Assembly: GCA_037957365.1 (NCBI GenBank)
Contig: JARHVA010006311.1
Span: 248,001 to 312,000 of the forward strand
DNA: 64,000 nt
Origin: Torreya grandis
Taxonomy: Eukaryota; Streptophyta; Pinopsida; Cupressales; Taxaceae
Direction of reading: 5' to 3'
Shown: piece by piece, positions 1 through 13,391 of the stretch
How the letters are laid out: each line of letters begins with the position of its first letter
Position numbering within the stretch: position 1 is the stretch's first letter
Program-made: the position numbers and the translations under genes
Notes under the pieces: model-generated
Seen by the model: the letters and a program-made list of their open reading frames with translations, nothing else
Database searches by the model: none
What the model was told of the DNA's origin: nothing

Positions 1-3000
1 GATAATGGAGACCCATATGTTTCTTTCTACTTTCAATCTCATTTGAGGGAATGATACACATTATCTACAAAGTGAGTTCAGACATGGATGCTTTAATATA
101 TTTAGAAGAGAGTATTTCCCAAAGCCTCCACTTATAGAATGATCTCATGCAACATAACATTTAACATTATTCTAAATATTGTTATGCATTGAGCATTATG
201 TTTCATATCTGATAGTTATTGTTGATAGCAATATAACCTCTTATGTGCTAGTATAGTATGTTTGGCAGATTTTAATTCATATGACCAAGACGTTGTGGGT
301 TTATTAATGGTAAATGACTCTTGAACCTTAATAAATGGATCCTTATTCCATTTTTTTAAACATAGCTATTGTTTTTGCTCCAACATTTTGAATTTGATAG
401 AATATTGGTTATTTCTTGTTGAAGCATTTGACACATCTAACTATTCTTATCTCTATTCTTATCCTTGGAAATCTATATTAAAATATGTTAATTTTACTAT
501 TATTTAGTCTCATATGATAAGATTTATCCAAGCAGAACTTATAAACCTTAGATCTTATAATCAAACTTGATAGAGAAAGTCTATATTGCCTTGTATTCAG
601 GATTATGGGTAATCTATTTATCTAGATAAGGTTTTCAAGGGTTGATGATTATTTTTAATGTTCCTTTTTACTTATTAACAAGATATTCATACCTTAAAGA
701 CACAACTAAAAGATGACAAGTATGAAGTGATCAAATACTTTATAGATTAGTTTATCTATTAATTTCTTGCTCTGGACTTAATGTGCATAAATATGTATTG
801 TTTAGAGTCATGCATACTAATCTCAAATGGAATGTTGTCTCATCAAGTGCCAATTTTTTTGCTAAAGATTGTCATTTCTCTTGAAACTCTCTATATCCAA
901 TCCCTGAAAAAACACATCTGCTTGTAATTAATTTCATGTTGAAAGTATGTTTAAGATGTGAGAGAATAGATTATTACCTTAAAAGTATACATATTTTAAA
1001 TTATATTTAACTAGAAAGTAGGGCCTATAATTTTTTTTAATGATGAGATAACATATATTTCTCATTTTTTTTTAATGATGAGATAATAAATATTTATTAT
1101 TCTTTAATAGAAGCAAATTAGTTATAAACACTAAAATTATATTGGTGATCTATTTGTGAATTAAAGTTGTTGACCTATTTCTGAGTTAAAGTTGTCTACT
1201 CTTACATGTATTCTAATCTTTTTTCAATATGTAGTTTAAATATTTTCATTTTCATATAAAAATGAATATGATAAAATTTCAAGTTATTTATATTTATTAA
1301 ATAACTTTTCTAAAATTATTTTACTATACTCTATAATATGCAACTAGTGTAAGCAACAACAATAATTTAATTTCTATATTAAATTATAATACTATTATTA
1401 TATAATCAATGTAAACATTACAAACATTTAACCATGGACTCTTCAAATATTTGAATTTTAAAAATTCATAATTATAATAATTAAAATTAATGTAATTATT
1501 TTAATTACTCATCATTTTGTTTATTTTTTTCCTTTTATTTATGTACTTATTTGTTTGATAAATTTAGGCAACTAAATATCTATCACAATAAAGGTTATCT
1601 ACATATTTATGATTTAATGTAATTAATTGCAAATTTACATAAAAATTTAAGCAAAAAAACTGTCAATATAAAAAGGACTAGCCACAATGCAACTCTTGTT
1701 ATTTATAGTTTATTATAATTATTTATATATATTAGAATATTTATATTTATATTTTATTATTATAAAAAAAACATAATATATATAGTTATACATAAATATA
1801 ATAATAATAATATTTATATTGATAAAGTGTTCCTACAATAATATCTAGGCTATTGCTGTAATGGCACGAGTGTGTTAGCTTTTAGTTTTTAATGATTTTT
1901 TATGTAAAAATAGCTTGAAAAGAAAAAATACAAGAGAATTTAAAAATGAAAAATTATTTACCATTTTCTACTTAGATTTTCCTAGAGTTTTTTATATTTT
2001 TTTACATGAGTATGGCTTTGAAAAAAAAATTATCCGAGACCATTTCCTACTTAGTTTTTACTAGATTTTTTTAAAATAATATTTAATACAAAAAATATTT
2101 AATTTGTGTATATTTAATAGATTCTAATCTATATATTAAAATTTCCATAGATTATTTCATATAACAACATAAATAATATTCACTAACATATTATCTAAGA
2201 TATATATTAAATTTATTTATATAAGCATTATTTATACAACATTCATTTATCATTTATAAAATTTATGATAGTTAGTTATAAATTTATATAAATATTTAAT
2301 ATATATTGAGGCATAAAATGCTTAGTTTATGTATATTTAAACTTATATCATTAATAAATTTATTTTATCAATAATTTTGAATATACAATTTAAATATAAT
2401 AATTATTAATTTAATATCAATATAAATAAATATAAGTTAATCATAACATATACTATTAACCATAATAGATATATATGTATCATAAATATTTACCTTTATT
2501 ATAAATTATATAATATTTTATATTATATCTATATTATTATACCTACATATTTTATATTAGATCTTTATTTAATATCATTATGCATACATAAATATAGGTT
2601 AACTATATCATAATATATAAGATTAATCATAGTAAATATATATGTACCATAAATATTTATCATTAATATAAATCATGTAATACTTTGTCTTTATTTAATA
2701 ATATTTATACTTATATATCTATGTATTTGTGTATATTTGAAATTTCCTTGTAAATTTAAAATAAAACTAAAAATTTAAAGATAAAAATTCTATACCATTT
2801 TCTACTTAGCTTTTAGTTTTTTTTAATAATTATTTTATATCATAAATAAAATATATTGAAATTTATGATAATTATAATTTAACATAGTTATGTAATACAT
2901 AATTAATATATTAAATATTTAGTTCATGTATATGTAAACTTTTACCATTAATAAATTTATCTTAATTAATTGATTTAATATGTATATTAAACCTGTATTA

Positions 3001-3100
3001 TATTTTTTTTTGATGTGTGTGTGATATTGATATATATATATATATATATCATAGTATATCATGTATGTATTAGAATTTTTGATAGATGTTATAATATTTT
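1..3100. other. AT-rich stretch without recognisable gene
   Basis: Very AT-rich DNA full of short TA and A/T runs, with stop codons in every frame and no recognisable protein motif. It is matched by 24984-28130 in copy B. A short TA dinucleotide run lies near 3027-3050. Probably old non-coding or transposon-derived sequence; I see no gene. Confidence 0.7.
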
Positions 3101-3104
3101 GGGG

Positions 3105-4389
3105 TCCATCCAAAGGGTAACACCCAAAAAAACATCTAAAATCCAAAAATATAGGGAAGAAAACCTTCTAGTGATTAATCATAGCCTCCACCAGGGAACC
3201 ACAACCATCAAAGGTGAGGCTACCAATAACCACCGCTGGGGGTAATTGTTCTTTGTCTATGCTAGGTCCTCCCATGCTCACATCCACCTAAGCTTTTCCA
3301 TCATTTAGAACTCTCATGGATCCACTAGCATGAGGAGCGATCACTTTCCTCCTTTGGAGCCTCATCCTGACTACCTATCCCTTCATCAGAACTCCATTAA
3401 TGTCTTACGATGCTTTCATGCTAACAAAGCGAGCATGCATTTAGATTATAACTACCCATAGTTTTGTTGCTCGACTCATGCCCTTTACTTTATAAGATGC
3501 CTATGCCTATTAGAGTAGGCCCTTGAATAGCCTCAATAGGGATTTAACTATAGCCACTAGCCTAGAGGAGTTTCTCCAACTAAGGGCCACCACCATCGAG
3601 GCCGAAGGTACTCGCATGTCACCTAGGTCTAGTTATGGAAGAAAGCACCCCTCTAATCTAGGGTTATTTAGGCAAGTCTGCAAGAAATCCAAATACTCCA
3701 TCACATCAAAAAACATAACCTCTAGCTCATGGAAAGTCCACAAGGGTATTAACCCTAATTCAATATGAGAAGATAACAAGAGTTGATGCTAATCAACCTA
3801 ATCACAACTCCCCACACCTTCTACCAGACCAACCTAAAACTTGGGTTGGATAATTATTCTTGCCACCACCATGGTTTTTAGTTTGTCTTTCAAGACAAAG
3901 AGAAGGTTCCCAATGAAATTTTATTCCACCAAGGAATTGACTTTCAAGCTACAACTAGTATCCAAAACAACCTAATGAATTAATTCCTTCATAGCCTACA
4001 AAACACTTCTAGATTGAACTACAAAACTTTATTTTAACTATGAATCCATCACTCACCTAAAAAAGTCCATTTCTCTCCTTAAATATTAAGCACACAACAA
4101 TGGCTCACCAAGTGTCTCTTGGAGCATACAATCCACAATGTTTGAAGTTACCAGCTAACAAACTAGACAACAACATAGATGTGAGACAAGAAGAAAGCCT
4201 ATAGTAAATGAAGCGACTAGTGTGCTAACTTCAAGATAAATATGTCGATTGTGTTGGTGTGGATTAAAAAATCCATGTGTGAAGTGATCCCACTCAAGCC
4301 TAATTAAAACCAATGAAGGGAAACTTAGTCATCATTATGAGATACACCTCCACAAAACTTCTCATTAAGACAAGCTCATTTCAAAGCTT
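3105..4389. other. Probable LINE 3' tail or unassigned non-coding DNA
   Basis: No intact gene. A plus-strand stretch around 3523-3716 stays open in both copies (28647-28865 in B) and keeps similar residues (for example SLEEF and MSPRSSYGR). No family is recognised, and the conservation may only reflect recent duplication. Position relative to the LINE suggests its 3' untranslated tail on the minus strand. Confidence 0.4.
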
Positions 4390-5110
4390 TAGCTAATCTA
4401 ATCATTATCAGTAATAATTTGTTTGATTTCATCCACTCCATTGTATAATTTATCCGTTATTGAGTTTGCTACATGGTAACATTGGGATGCCTCCTAGAAA
4501 CCAAAATTATCCAACAATCCCCAAATGCAATTTAAAATGTTGTTGATATTTGAATATCTTGATTTCCTATTCCTTAGAGCTTGGATAATCACCTTGGATT
4601 CACCTCAAATAATGACTCTCTCAATCCCACAGTGTGTTAGTATGTCTAAGCCCAAGACAAGATCTTACGCTTCTACCTTATTATTAGTTCCACATACCAA
4701 CTTATTCAATATGGATTGAATTAGTGAGCCTGCATAATCTCAAATAGTGATTCCTAATCTAGATGCCCCCAAATTACCCTTGGCTGCCCCATTAAAATTT
4801 AATTTGAACAATCCTGGAAGGGGAGGCACCCACTCTATTTTTCCCTCATGTCTTGATGCCTTTGAACATACCATCAACCCATTAATGAGAGTCACCTTCA
4901 GCCAACACCAGGATGAAATGATATACAAATCCCATGTGGAACGATATATATTATACCACTTAGTGTGGGCAAAACCTACTTCATAAATTACACACTCAAT
5001 TAGTTCCATCACCACCTCAAAGGATCTAACTTTGTCTTCAAATATTATCTGATAGCATTCCTTCTAGATGTTCCATATCATAATGGCTTGGCTAGTTCAA
5101 GTCTATGCAA
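4390..5110 (-). pseudogene. Dead L1-type LINE, C-terminal ORF2 with RNase H-like domain (copy A)
   Basis: Read on the minus strand, the segment gives the plant LINE ORF2 tail. A WNI...KECYQIIFEDK stretch (the usual WNIWKERN.RIF signature) is followed by EWVPPLPGLFKLNFNGAA and then RNase H (RVT_3)-type residues such as GTNNKVEA and GESKVIIQALRNR. In a live element this enzyme would act with reverse transcriptase in target-primed retrotransposition. Several in-frame stops show it is dead. The 5' part (endonuclease and most of RT) is missing. The LINE 3' tail probably continues down to about 3105, by comparison with copy B, where an A-rich end sits near 28137. Domain identity is confident; the element limits are not. 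Confidence 0.7.
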
Positions 5111-5164
5111 AATTAATGCAATGTATAGGATTCTAACCTAAGATTATATTTGAATCATGAAGCT

Positions 5165-5410
5165 AAATTAGAGACTATGCAAGTGTGGATGTCATGCATT
5201 TATGACATGCCCCACTAGAATATGGGGATACTGAGAAGGTGTATTAGTTTGGAGATCATATTTTTATGACATACCCCCACTAAAGTATGAAAACTAAGAA
5301 AATGTGTAAGTGTGGACGTCATAGTTCTATGGCATGCCCTTGATGGAATCTGGAAACTAAGAAAAATGTAGAGGGTGTGCTTCTATGATAGGCCCCCATT
5401 AATATGCCCC
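5165..5410. repeat. Degenerate tandem repeat, about four units of roughly 65 bp
   Basis: The phrase GTGTGGA-GTCAT-(6-8 nt)-TATGACATGCCCC-(N)-ATATGGAAACTAAGAAAATG recurs about four times with substitutions and small indels. The same array is in copy B at 30345-30600, so it predates the duplication. Adjoining 5410-6430 holds AT-rich DNA with small inverted motifs (around 5690-5790) but no gene. Confidence 0.6.
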
Positions 5411-6479
5411 CCACCTTTTGAGGTGAGGGAAAAATAATCTAGTAGTTACCTTAACTCAAAAAGATATGGTGGCTATATAATCTATGTATGGAACATGTAA
5501 AAGATAGGGATAACATGTCGAATTAAATATATCAATGAATCTCGCAATATGTGATCACTTAAAGTCTAAAGATGCATAATATATATCATGCCAATGTCTA
5601 GAAAATAATAATACAACTTCAACAAACAATCAAGCACACATACAATGGAACTCAATGTAATTTAAAATAAGGTTCCAAGGAGACCTCATATGACGAAAAT
5701 GTTCAAACTCTGAACATTTGAAAAGGATGACATTTATAAATGTCACATAGAATGACATATTCAAATGTCCAATCAACATACAATTTCATAGGGGTCCAAA
5801 AGTAAGGAACACATTTAAATTTTCCATAAGAAAGACAATAAAAATAAATTTAATACACTCAAATAACTAACAATGTGAATAAATGAATTATAAAAAACTA
5901 GCGTAAGCATATTATACTTGTCCATGCATATATGTGTTAACAAAAAATTCTATGTAGCATAGCATATGAAATATACTGTGAAATATATGAGCATGGATAT
6001 AGACATGTGTTTAAGCATTAGTATATAATCTTAAACATTATAATTTAGAAATGATCATAAAGGATATGTAGCTATGATCAATCGTGATCAAAGAAGTAGA
6101 TTCACCCAATGTACTATATGATGCGGGTAGAGGAGAAATCTAACATCTAGAAGTGCATATATCATGTGTCTAGGTATTCTTGTATTACACTTAAATATGC
6201 ATGAAACATGTGTTTATATATAAATGAAAAGATATGATATATACTAGAATAAATTAAATAATGTAGGTGCCAATGAACTGATAAGATCCGGGAATGGTGA
6301 ATATTTTTGTATTTATAACTTTATTTGAATGTTTTCATATTTTTTGAATATTTGATTTTTTGAGATATTTGAAATATTTTGGAATGTTTTTCTTAATGTG
6401 AATCTAATGGATCAAGTTTGTTATGATTGGATCATTATTAATCAAAAAGGTTCATAACATGCTCCTCTTCTCTCGTTAC

Positions 6480-8071
6480 TTACTTAGCAGAATTATCATT
6501 TCCATCATGTGGTGTGTGAACCAATCTTCCCTTGTAGGAGAATGAAATACCTTGTTGATTTTGATCTATTTTAGATTCCATTTGGTATATCCAAAATGAA
6601 ACCAAGGTAAAGTTGTGTTGAGTTGTATGGGGCATGACCCATACTTTTGTTTGGATGACACATGGTCCACAAGAAATTGGTAATATTATGTCTCCCAATG
6701 AGTTTTTCCAACTTCATTTATGATGTAAGTCCTTGATGATATAACCAAATTATGTCAAATGTCTTTCATTACAAAAAGTTTATTTTTATGTAGTATCACT
6801 ATGGTTATGGTGAAAATAAGATCCACCCATGATTATTGTTATTTTTAAATCCTTTTGGCAAGGATTCTTCTTGCTTGGTGAATTTGGAAGTTTTTGTGGA
6901 GTATGTCCATTTGGTATTGGTCCCACACTATGTAAAATTTGTGAAGGTTTCATATAAATATTTGGGATGCCACATGTTTGTTCATTATATTCACTTTGTA
7001 CTCCATTCCCATTGTATGTATCATAAAAAAAATGTTTATATTTTGAGATAGATTTAATTATTTTTTATATCGGAGTAGGAAAAAAGTATATATATGCACA
7101 TCCATGTATAGGTGTGTAAATGAGGTATAAAATTAATGTAATCCCCCTTTTTTAGTGGAGTGAGACCTCTAATAAATAGGAATTGTAGATCCAAATCTGA
7201 AGGTCAATATTCTAAGGTATATGATGCATTTTTAAATCTAATAGCATAATCTTGAAGAGATTTATCATCATGTTTTTTGACATTTTGAAATTTTTCCAAT
7301 GTAAATTTTGGCACATTGTGCATATTAAAGGCTGAAAAGAAAAAATCTTCTAATTGTTAGAATGTAGTGCCAAGGAACCATTTTGTAAACTATAGAACTA
7401 ATCACAAGCTTCATCAATAAGGTTCATATTAAATGACTTTAACAATGCTCATCTTTAGCCCAATTTTCAAAAGAATTTACATATTGAATTATATGTTGGG
7501 AAGGATCTTCATGTCCAAAAAAAGAATGAGATATTGACATGAGAAACTCTGTGGATAAGGATATTCAAATACACATTTTTAAAGAGTTTAGTTTTAGATA
7601 ATGTTATCACTACTAGTATCATTGTAAGATGGCATTTGTATCTTGAGAATTAAAACTTGTCTTTGGAGTTCTCATATAGTACTCATCATAAACATAAGAT
7701 AAGTAGTAAGAATTTTTTAAGTTTGTAAAGATGTAATTATTGGGTGCAATTCATCATTTATTTGAAACATATGAACAATATATATGTCTCATCATTATGA
7801 GCATTTTGTTTGAGCTTTGCATCAGTTGGAACATTTGAAATTTATACTAATTTATCTTCACTTGAAGGTTTTGGAATTTTTGGAGATGGTGAATCTTATG
7901 GAAATTTAGTAACCTTTGGTAAAGGTTTGTCATGTAAAGGTTTTAGCATACTTGGTAATGGTACCTCATTTGAAAAATTTGGTAGTGTTATATCATGTAA
8001 GAGTTTTGGATTCGTTGGCAAGTATTCATTAATTGAATATATGGGAGCCTTTGGTAATTGCACATTGTTTA
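6480..8071 (-). pseudogene. Dead Ty3/gypsy gag-protease remnant (copy A)
   Basis: Minus-strand reading gives, from high to low coordinates, a repetitive LPKxP-type N-terminal Gag region (8071-7800). A Retrotrans_gag-like core follows near 7400-7140 (FTKWFLGTTF, LEDFFFSAFN, KSLQDYAIRFKN, FLFIRGLTP). A protease C-terminal part lies at 6698-6480 (GDIILPISCGP, then a degenerate FWIYQM where Tat/Athila proteases have LLGRPWIxxM). Stops and frameshifts interrupt it. The N-terminus is missing here because copy A ends at 8071. RT and integrase were not found downstream. The family is inferred as Ty3/gypsy, close to Tat/Athila, from the protease C-terminus. Confidence 0.65.
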
Positions 8072-8154
8072 TACTTATTGATGTTAGGGAACTAAAACCC
8101 TCTATTTGTGGATATGAATTTAGTTATAGCTCTCACATTACATCAACATGTTTC

Positions 8155-9100
8155 ATTGAGAGGGGGGGTGAATCAGTGAGCCTAGATATTCCAACTTCAA
8201 TTTCAATCCTTTAAAACTCTTAATCAATTACCACAAGCATTCATGAAGCATACACAATATTCATAACAATGAACAAGAAATACAATGCAAGATCAAGGAC
8301 ATAATATATGACATATGCGGGAAACCCTCTTGGGGGAGAAAGCCCACTAAAACCTAAAATTGGACTATTATCCTATATTAACAAGTTATAATTTAAACCA
8401 ACAATAATTCATTAAGGAAATACCATTCCTAATTTTAGTGAGACTACAATCCCACAAGGATCTTCTACACCTATCTAGATGAGAACCCACAACAACTAGA
8501 CCTTTAACAAGTTTCACCTTGCAAGGAGGATAAACCCTCTTATATATTGATTAGACAAAACAACACCTATCAAATTCTCCTTAACACTAATTGCCTACCA
8601 ATCTGATGGAGATACTATGTAAATCAACACTCTTCAAATCTGCACACACACTCTGGTCTTCACACTGACATCAACTATCCTGTGCTCACCCTCAACCTGT
8701 AAGAGTACTTATTCTAGCATTAAAAACATGACTCACAAGTCATATACATAGTCCTCAATATTCTCTAATCAACAACCCATCCACTAGGCACACTAGATTT
8801 CCTTCACTACTTCACTTCAATGCTCATCCTACTCACAAGCCTCTCTCAAGTCTTCTCCAAAGTCTAGAAACCAACACATTTGGTTTCATTATATATAGAG
8901 AAATCAAGAATTGAAAATATCATAATATTTCCTTGTTTTCCACAATACATGTCTTCACCCTTAAGGCATCTCACATGGGTCACACATAAGCGCAATCCAC
9001 TTTCAAATAGGCCTACATCACTTTTAGGTCCTATGTAGACCCATTCAAATATTTCACACTTATCCAAGTAGATTAAGAACATAGGGACACTTTAAAATAC
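8155..9100. repeat. Dispersed repeat family, member 1
   Basis: Starts with a G-run followed by GTGAATCA. About 170 nt further on comes GGGAAACCCTCTTGGGGGA, then a TTTAGTGAG phrase. The same markers in the same order occur from 13690. Similar phrases (AAATAGGCCTA) suggest homology may extend to about 9.1 kb here and 14.6 kb there. No coding frame is evident. Class unknown; possibly part of an LTR element or a MITE-like sequence. Confidence 0.5.
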
Positions 9101-10385
9101 ATGGACCTATTCCACATGACCCCTTTGACATCCTCAAATGATCACAGTTTCTAAAAAAACTCTTCTACTAAAGTATAATTTGCTCAAACATCACTTTATG
9201 TTCACAGTCACCATGAATGAATACATAGTTAACTTGTAAACCTTTGTTCATACTACATATGATTGATCAAAATTCTAAAATGCATAGAGATCATCTTCAT
9301 GGAGTCTAAAATACTCCCAAATAGATAATTCATCATTTAACAGAGAAACAACATCAAAACAAGCTCAAACATCTTTCTCAAGTTCTTAACAGATGAATTT
9401 CAAACACATAGTCAGATTTGGATCTCAATGTCTTTAAATGTAAACGTTTTTAGTTCTTGAAATCTATATTGTTTGATCCACCTTGAATTCCTCTAAAACT
9501 TTTTTTTTTTTTTGCAAGACCAAATTTGTTCTAGATCAAAATATATTGATCAATCATTACAGACTGGGTTTCCCCTTCATTAAATTTGAATATTCAAATG
9601 CCAATGATCACCATTAAACTTTGATCATATTTCTTGCATTTCATGTCCTCACTAAGCTCATTCCACTCGTTCCATCGATCTTCTTTGAGATATACATGGT
9701 CTTTAACTTAAATGGCATCATTAAACCTCGAGCATGTTGACCTCATCTTATGGTATGCACTTAGATTTCTCAACTCATGCCATTGATCTCTGTGGATTAA
9801 CCAGGTCTTTACTATGCATTACTCCACTATTTGATTTTGCTTAGAGCCTCTGAGATAAAGACACTTGGCACCCTCACATTCCTTCTAAGCATTTAACTTA
9901 TAGTCCATAACACTTATGCCACTTGGCACCTTCACATGTATTTTTGACTCTTTGACTTGTCCCACACCATTGATCTCTATCAAAATAAATCACCATGCAT
10001 CATTGATCTTTATAAGGAGTGAGCTTGTGACACTTGTCACCCGTGTATGCATCCTTTGACATGTTGACTTATTCTACAATCATTAGATCAAGATCATGAA
10101 TTAATGCACACCGTTAGATCTTAAAAATAGATGACTTTAAACTTTAACATGATTAAAAATGATGATTTTTGACCCATCATATTATAATTGTATGACGTGT
10201 AGTGACAGTCTAGATAAGTATGGGAACCTTTGCAATGTGCTTGGAATGATAACTTTGAACCTATATATATTTAGTTGAGTTCACTCTCATGACCTAAAAT
10301 TTATACCATATAATCTCCTCACATAGGAGAATCCAACCATATATCAATATGATCCTCAAACCCTCACACATGTGATATGTAATGT
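9101..10385. other. No gene recognised; C-rich, G-poor plus strand
   Basis: AT-rich with more C than G on the plus strand. The short phrase ACACTTGGCACC and variants recur between about 9860 and 9930. Stop codons occur in all frames. No domain recognised. Confidence 0.5.
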
Positions 10386-10559
10386 CATTAATATGCCTCC
10401 TCAAACTTATCTTTCACTAGACCCAAACTATCTAGATGAAAACAATGGACTACTAGATGAATTCCACTCATGCACACAAGAACTCTAATCATAATGGAAC
10501 TCTTATAGGGCCTCTTATACATTCTAAAATCACCACACTCATCCTTGATCATCTCTAAC

Positions 10560-11106
10560 CATGCAAACACTGAAGATCAACCAAGCCTTCTTCATGTCAA
10601 CTAGAACATGCACATTACACACTTTATCATTGTTAATTAGGCTATCAAGGCACTTCATCCATTCACTTGGACACCTTAAAAACATAACTGAAAACTCCCC
10701 AATAATATTTATCCAATCATGCTTCTATGTAAAGGACAAAAAATTATGTTAACATCTAATCTATGGATGAAAGCAGGATAAGTTGATGGACCTAGTGGGA
10801 AAATTGTTCACATTGTCTACAACTTAGATTCAAAGCCACATTCCCTACCAATATATGTAGTTTTTGCATTCAGAAAATACACTGTTCCCCATGGGATTAG
10901 TATCCTACACATCCACCAATTCCTCCAATTTCACAAAGTAACCATTGTCAGATGCTTATCAAAATGTCAAGGGCTCTAACCAGACATAAATCACAAGGAA
11001 TGCCACTCAATAAAGTAATAGTTGATACTAGAAAAATTGATCACCAAGGTTAAACATTTACTATCATATCAACAATGTGCTCAATATATGACATGCATAT
11101 CTATCT
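10560..11106 (+). pseudogene. Pif1-type DNA helicase C-terminal fragment (decayed)
   Basis: In frame from about 10690 the plus strand reads KGQKIMLTSNLWMKAG, stop, VDGPSGKIVHIVYNL, then SLPIYVVFAFRKYTVPHG. These match in order the Pif1 family C-terminal phrases GARVMLTxNLW, GLVNGxxGTVxDIIY and LPxAVxVxFxxYxGP. After a frameshift, LTRHKSQGMPLNKVIVD at about 10975-11030 matches the helicase motif HKSQGLTLDKAVVD, followed by a weak TF.aiS.. stretch (motif VI region). In living cells Pif1 enzymes are 5'-3' DNA helicases. In plants the same fold is the helicase half of Helitron RepHel proteins. No Rep (HUH) domain or Walker A segment was seen upstream. This is a fragment with stops and at least one frameshift. 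Confidence 0.72.
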
Positions 11107-12059
11107 TACATTTACATTTGAGTATGTTACAAGAATGATAGAGAGTAAATATGCAAATCTATGAAAATCATAGAAAAAAACTTGACATAATTACCTCTTC
11201 CACAACATTCATAACAAATCTAAATTTGTAACCATTGTTATATATAAAATAAAAGTCTACTAATTACTTTACCTTAGTAGGCATTCTTTATTCTCAAACC
11301 CATCTTGAATAAACTATTATTATTTAATATGTTGGTTGCATTTTCTTCATTTCATAATGCATTTTCTAACTTTTACACTTTCAGCATTAATTCTTATAAA
11401 AAAATTATATCTCATAATCTCTATAATCTATACTCAATTCCACAACCGACTATAAAGTCTACATAAAATTAAAAGACAAACAACCCACCTAGTGTAACTT
11501 ACACATTCAGGGTAACTGCCAGTATATATTATATCATATTATTTCTCCATCCACCATCATACTTTACCACAAAAGCATTCAAATTATTGATTGTCATAAT
11601 TAGAATCTTGATATTTTCATTTCCTATGATATGATAGGTACCAATCACATATGGCACACATTATATATTGGATAACAAATGTAGATTCTTTTTAAATTAT
11701 TTGGAATGAATGGAGATTATTTGTCTATAAAAGATATTTCTATTTGAAATGAATCTACATAATAATTATGTATACTGATTATTTGTGTTATTTTATTGTA
11801 CTAATTATTTGTGTTCCAAAATTATTTTTTAAGCCTCATTCACTGGTACAAATACATTGTAGCCATCTTTCACTAGTTAATACAAAACTTCTAAAAATGT
11901 GATAGATTCATTTATTATTATGATACAAGGTTAATTTTAAGATGCCTTACTCGATAACCTATTGGAAATATTTGGAGAATCTAGGAAAATTTGAATTTCA
12001 ACTATGGTGAATCCTCTATGGGCAATGGTGAATCTAAAATGATTCTGAAAGAGTGAAAA
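11107..12059. other. No gene recognised
   Basis: AT-rich sequence following the helicase fragment; stop codons in all frames and no motif identified. Confidence 0.6.
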
Positions 12060-12340
12060 CAAGCAATTTCCTTTTTTTTCCATGCGTCCATTTGGCTGCA
12101 CCAAAAGATATATGCCAAAAAAACCACCAAAAGGCTACACTAAATAAGGATGAACCGAATGACCACACCAAATGGTTATACCATATGGATCCATAAAATG
12201 GCTATGATGAATAGTTGTGTCAGATGGATGTGTTGAATGACTACACTGAATGGAAAGAGCTAGTCAGTTGTGTTGAGGGGTAGGGTGAGCAGACTATGTC
12301 AAATGGTGATGTCAGGCCACTCTGTCAAGTGACTAGTGTG
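12060..12340. repeat. Degenerate short tandem repeat (ACCAAATGGCTA-like)
   Basis: Units resembling CACCAAATGGCTACACTGAATG recur with heavy variation (CCATTTGGCTGCACC, GACCACACCAAATGG, TGACTACACTGAATGG, CTATGTCAAATGG). Unit length drifts between about 12 and 24 nt. No coding function apparent. Confidence 0.5.
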
Positions 12341-12380
12341 ACTAATCTACTATTTGGTTTCCTAGTCACCTCTCTAGTCC

Positions 12381-12388
12381 TATAAATA
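12381..12388 (+). promoter_or_regulatory. TATA box candidate (TATAAATA) with CT-rich leader
   Basis: CCTATAAATACACCC is followed by a pyrimidine-rich leader (12430-12460) and an ATG at 12466. The spacing suits a plant core promoter, but no intact gene follows; the next feature is the left arm of an inverted repeat. It could be a decayed LTR or gene promoter. Confidence 0.35.
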
Positions 12389-12626
12389 CACCCTTTTCCC
12401 TCATTTTAAACATTTTTTAGAATAAATTTCTCGTCCCCTCTTTCCCCCACCCACAACAATTTGTCATGGTAAGAAAATATGTTTTCAATAACTTGTTATA
12501 GCCAGACATTTTGAATATCATACAACAGCCAGATACGTACAACAATTAGATTTTGAAATGTATCTTTGCTGGCCTACTATAGATTTGCATGGTTATATCC
12601 TAGAGAAATAGGAAGTTCACATTGTT

Positions 12627-12903
12627 TAAGGATATCTTACTAAATATGGAGAGAAATCAAATTTACAAGTGGTTTATAAGGGGAATTATGATTCCATGTG
12701 TCATGGGTTATCAAAAATGATGGTGTTTGTTCTATAAGTATTGCCTTTATTTTAGGCAAGCTGATAAGAAAAAAGATTAAATTAGGAACTAGTCAATCTA
12801 CCTCTAGTAACCATGTCATAGATCCATTAGATAACATTAGAATTCATCTAGAATCATATGAGCTAGCCAAAAATATGGTTGATAATGTCTATTGTGTAGA
12901 TAT
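12627..12903 (+). repeat. Inverted repeat, left arm (decayed coding fragment)
   Basis: The arm matches the reverse complement of 13392-13670 at roughly 80% by eye. Plus-strand reading carries DPLDNIRIHLESYELAKNMV followed by DNVYC; the minus reading of the other arm carries a similar stretch ending DLAKKIIDNVYC. The repeat therefore captured protein-coding sequence whose family I do not recognise. Stops and frame changes are present. Confidence 0.75.
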
Positions 12904-13391
12904 TGAACCTAAAGTATATTGAACCATCCCCTAAAATTACAACATATTGAACCTTTAGTTACAATCTATGCATCACAAATATAGTCTGTAATGGATTTGT
13001 TGACTTGAAGCTTGCCACAACACTAGTGCATTTGGTATTAAATTTTTGAGGATGAGATTGGTTTCTATAAGAAATTCTCTCCAAATATCATTTATGATGA
13101 TTAACACATCAACATAAATATGAATTGATTTAATATTACCATGTACTAAGATTTCTCTCTAAATTTCTCATCTTAGTTCAGCTTGTTATATGGTGGTCAT
13201 TAATCCTAATTTCCATGCAACAACTCAATCTTTATGTCATCAAGGGTTTCATGTTTTTTATTGACTAATCATTATTCCATCCTTATAATGTTTTCATCAA
13301 TATGAAAGACCTTTAAAAAATGTGGATGACTTTTGAAATTTTCATTTTACATCTCTTGTTGTTTGTTATCTCTATCATCTAAATCATGCTC

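Larger units (their letters stand above)
1..8071. repeat. Direct duplication block, copy A (left end outside window)
   Basis: This segment is closely matched, in the same orientation, by 24984-37149. Position 1 aligns with 24984 and the match runs to 8071/37149, where the two abruptly diverge inside a dead gag reading frame that continues coherently only in copy B. Sampled stretches look roughly 90% identical, with small indels. Copy A lacks about 140 bp present in B near 28137-28280 and lacks the 3.9 kb LTR element inserted in B. The block is composite: AT-rich DNA (1-3100), LINE remnant, degenerate tandem repeat and dead gag-protease. It is therefore a segmental duplication rather than one transposon. 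The left boundary is not visible. Confidence 0.9.

Noticed and set aside
4747..4986. Plus-strand open frame, also at 29918-30157
   Set aside because: Shadow of the LINE RNase H region on the minus strand, which carries family motifs.
7810..8214. Plus-strand Gly/Phe-rich open frame, and its match at 36887-37216
   Set aside because: It is the reverse of a decayed Gag reading on the minus strand, which shows better protein-like motifs and a coherent ATG start in copy B.
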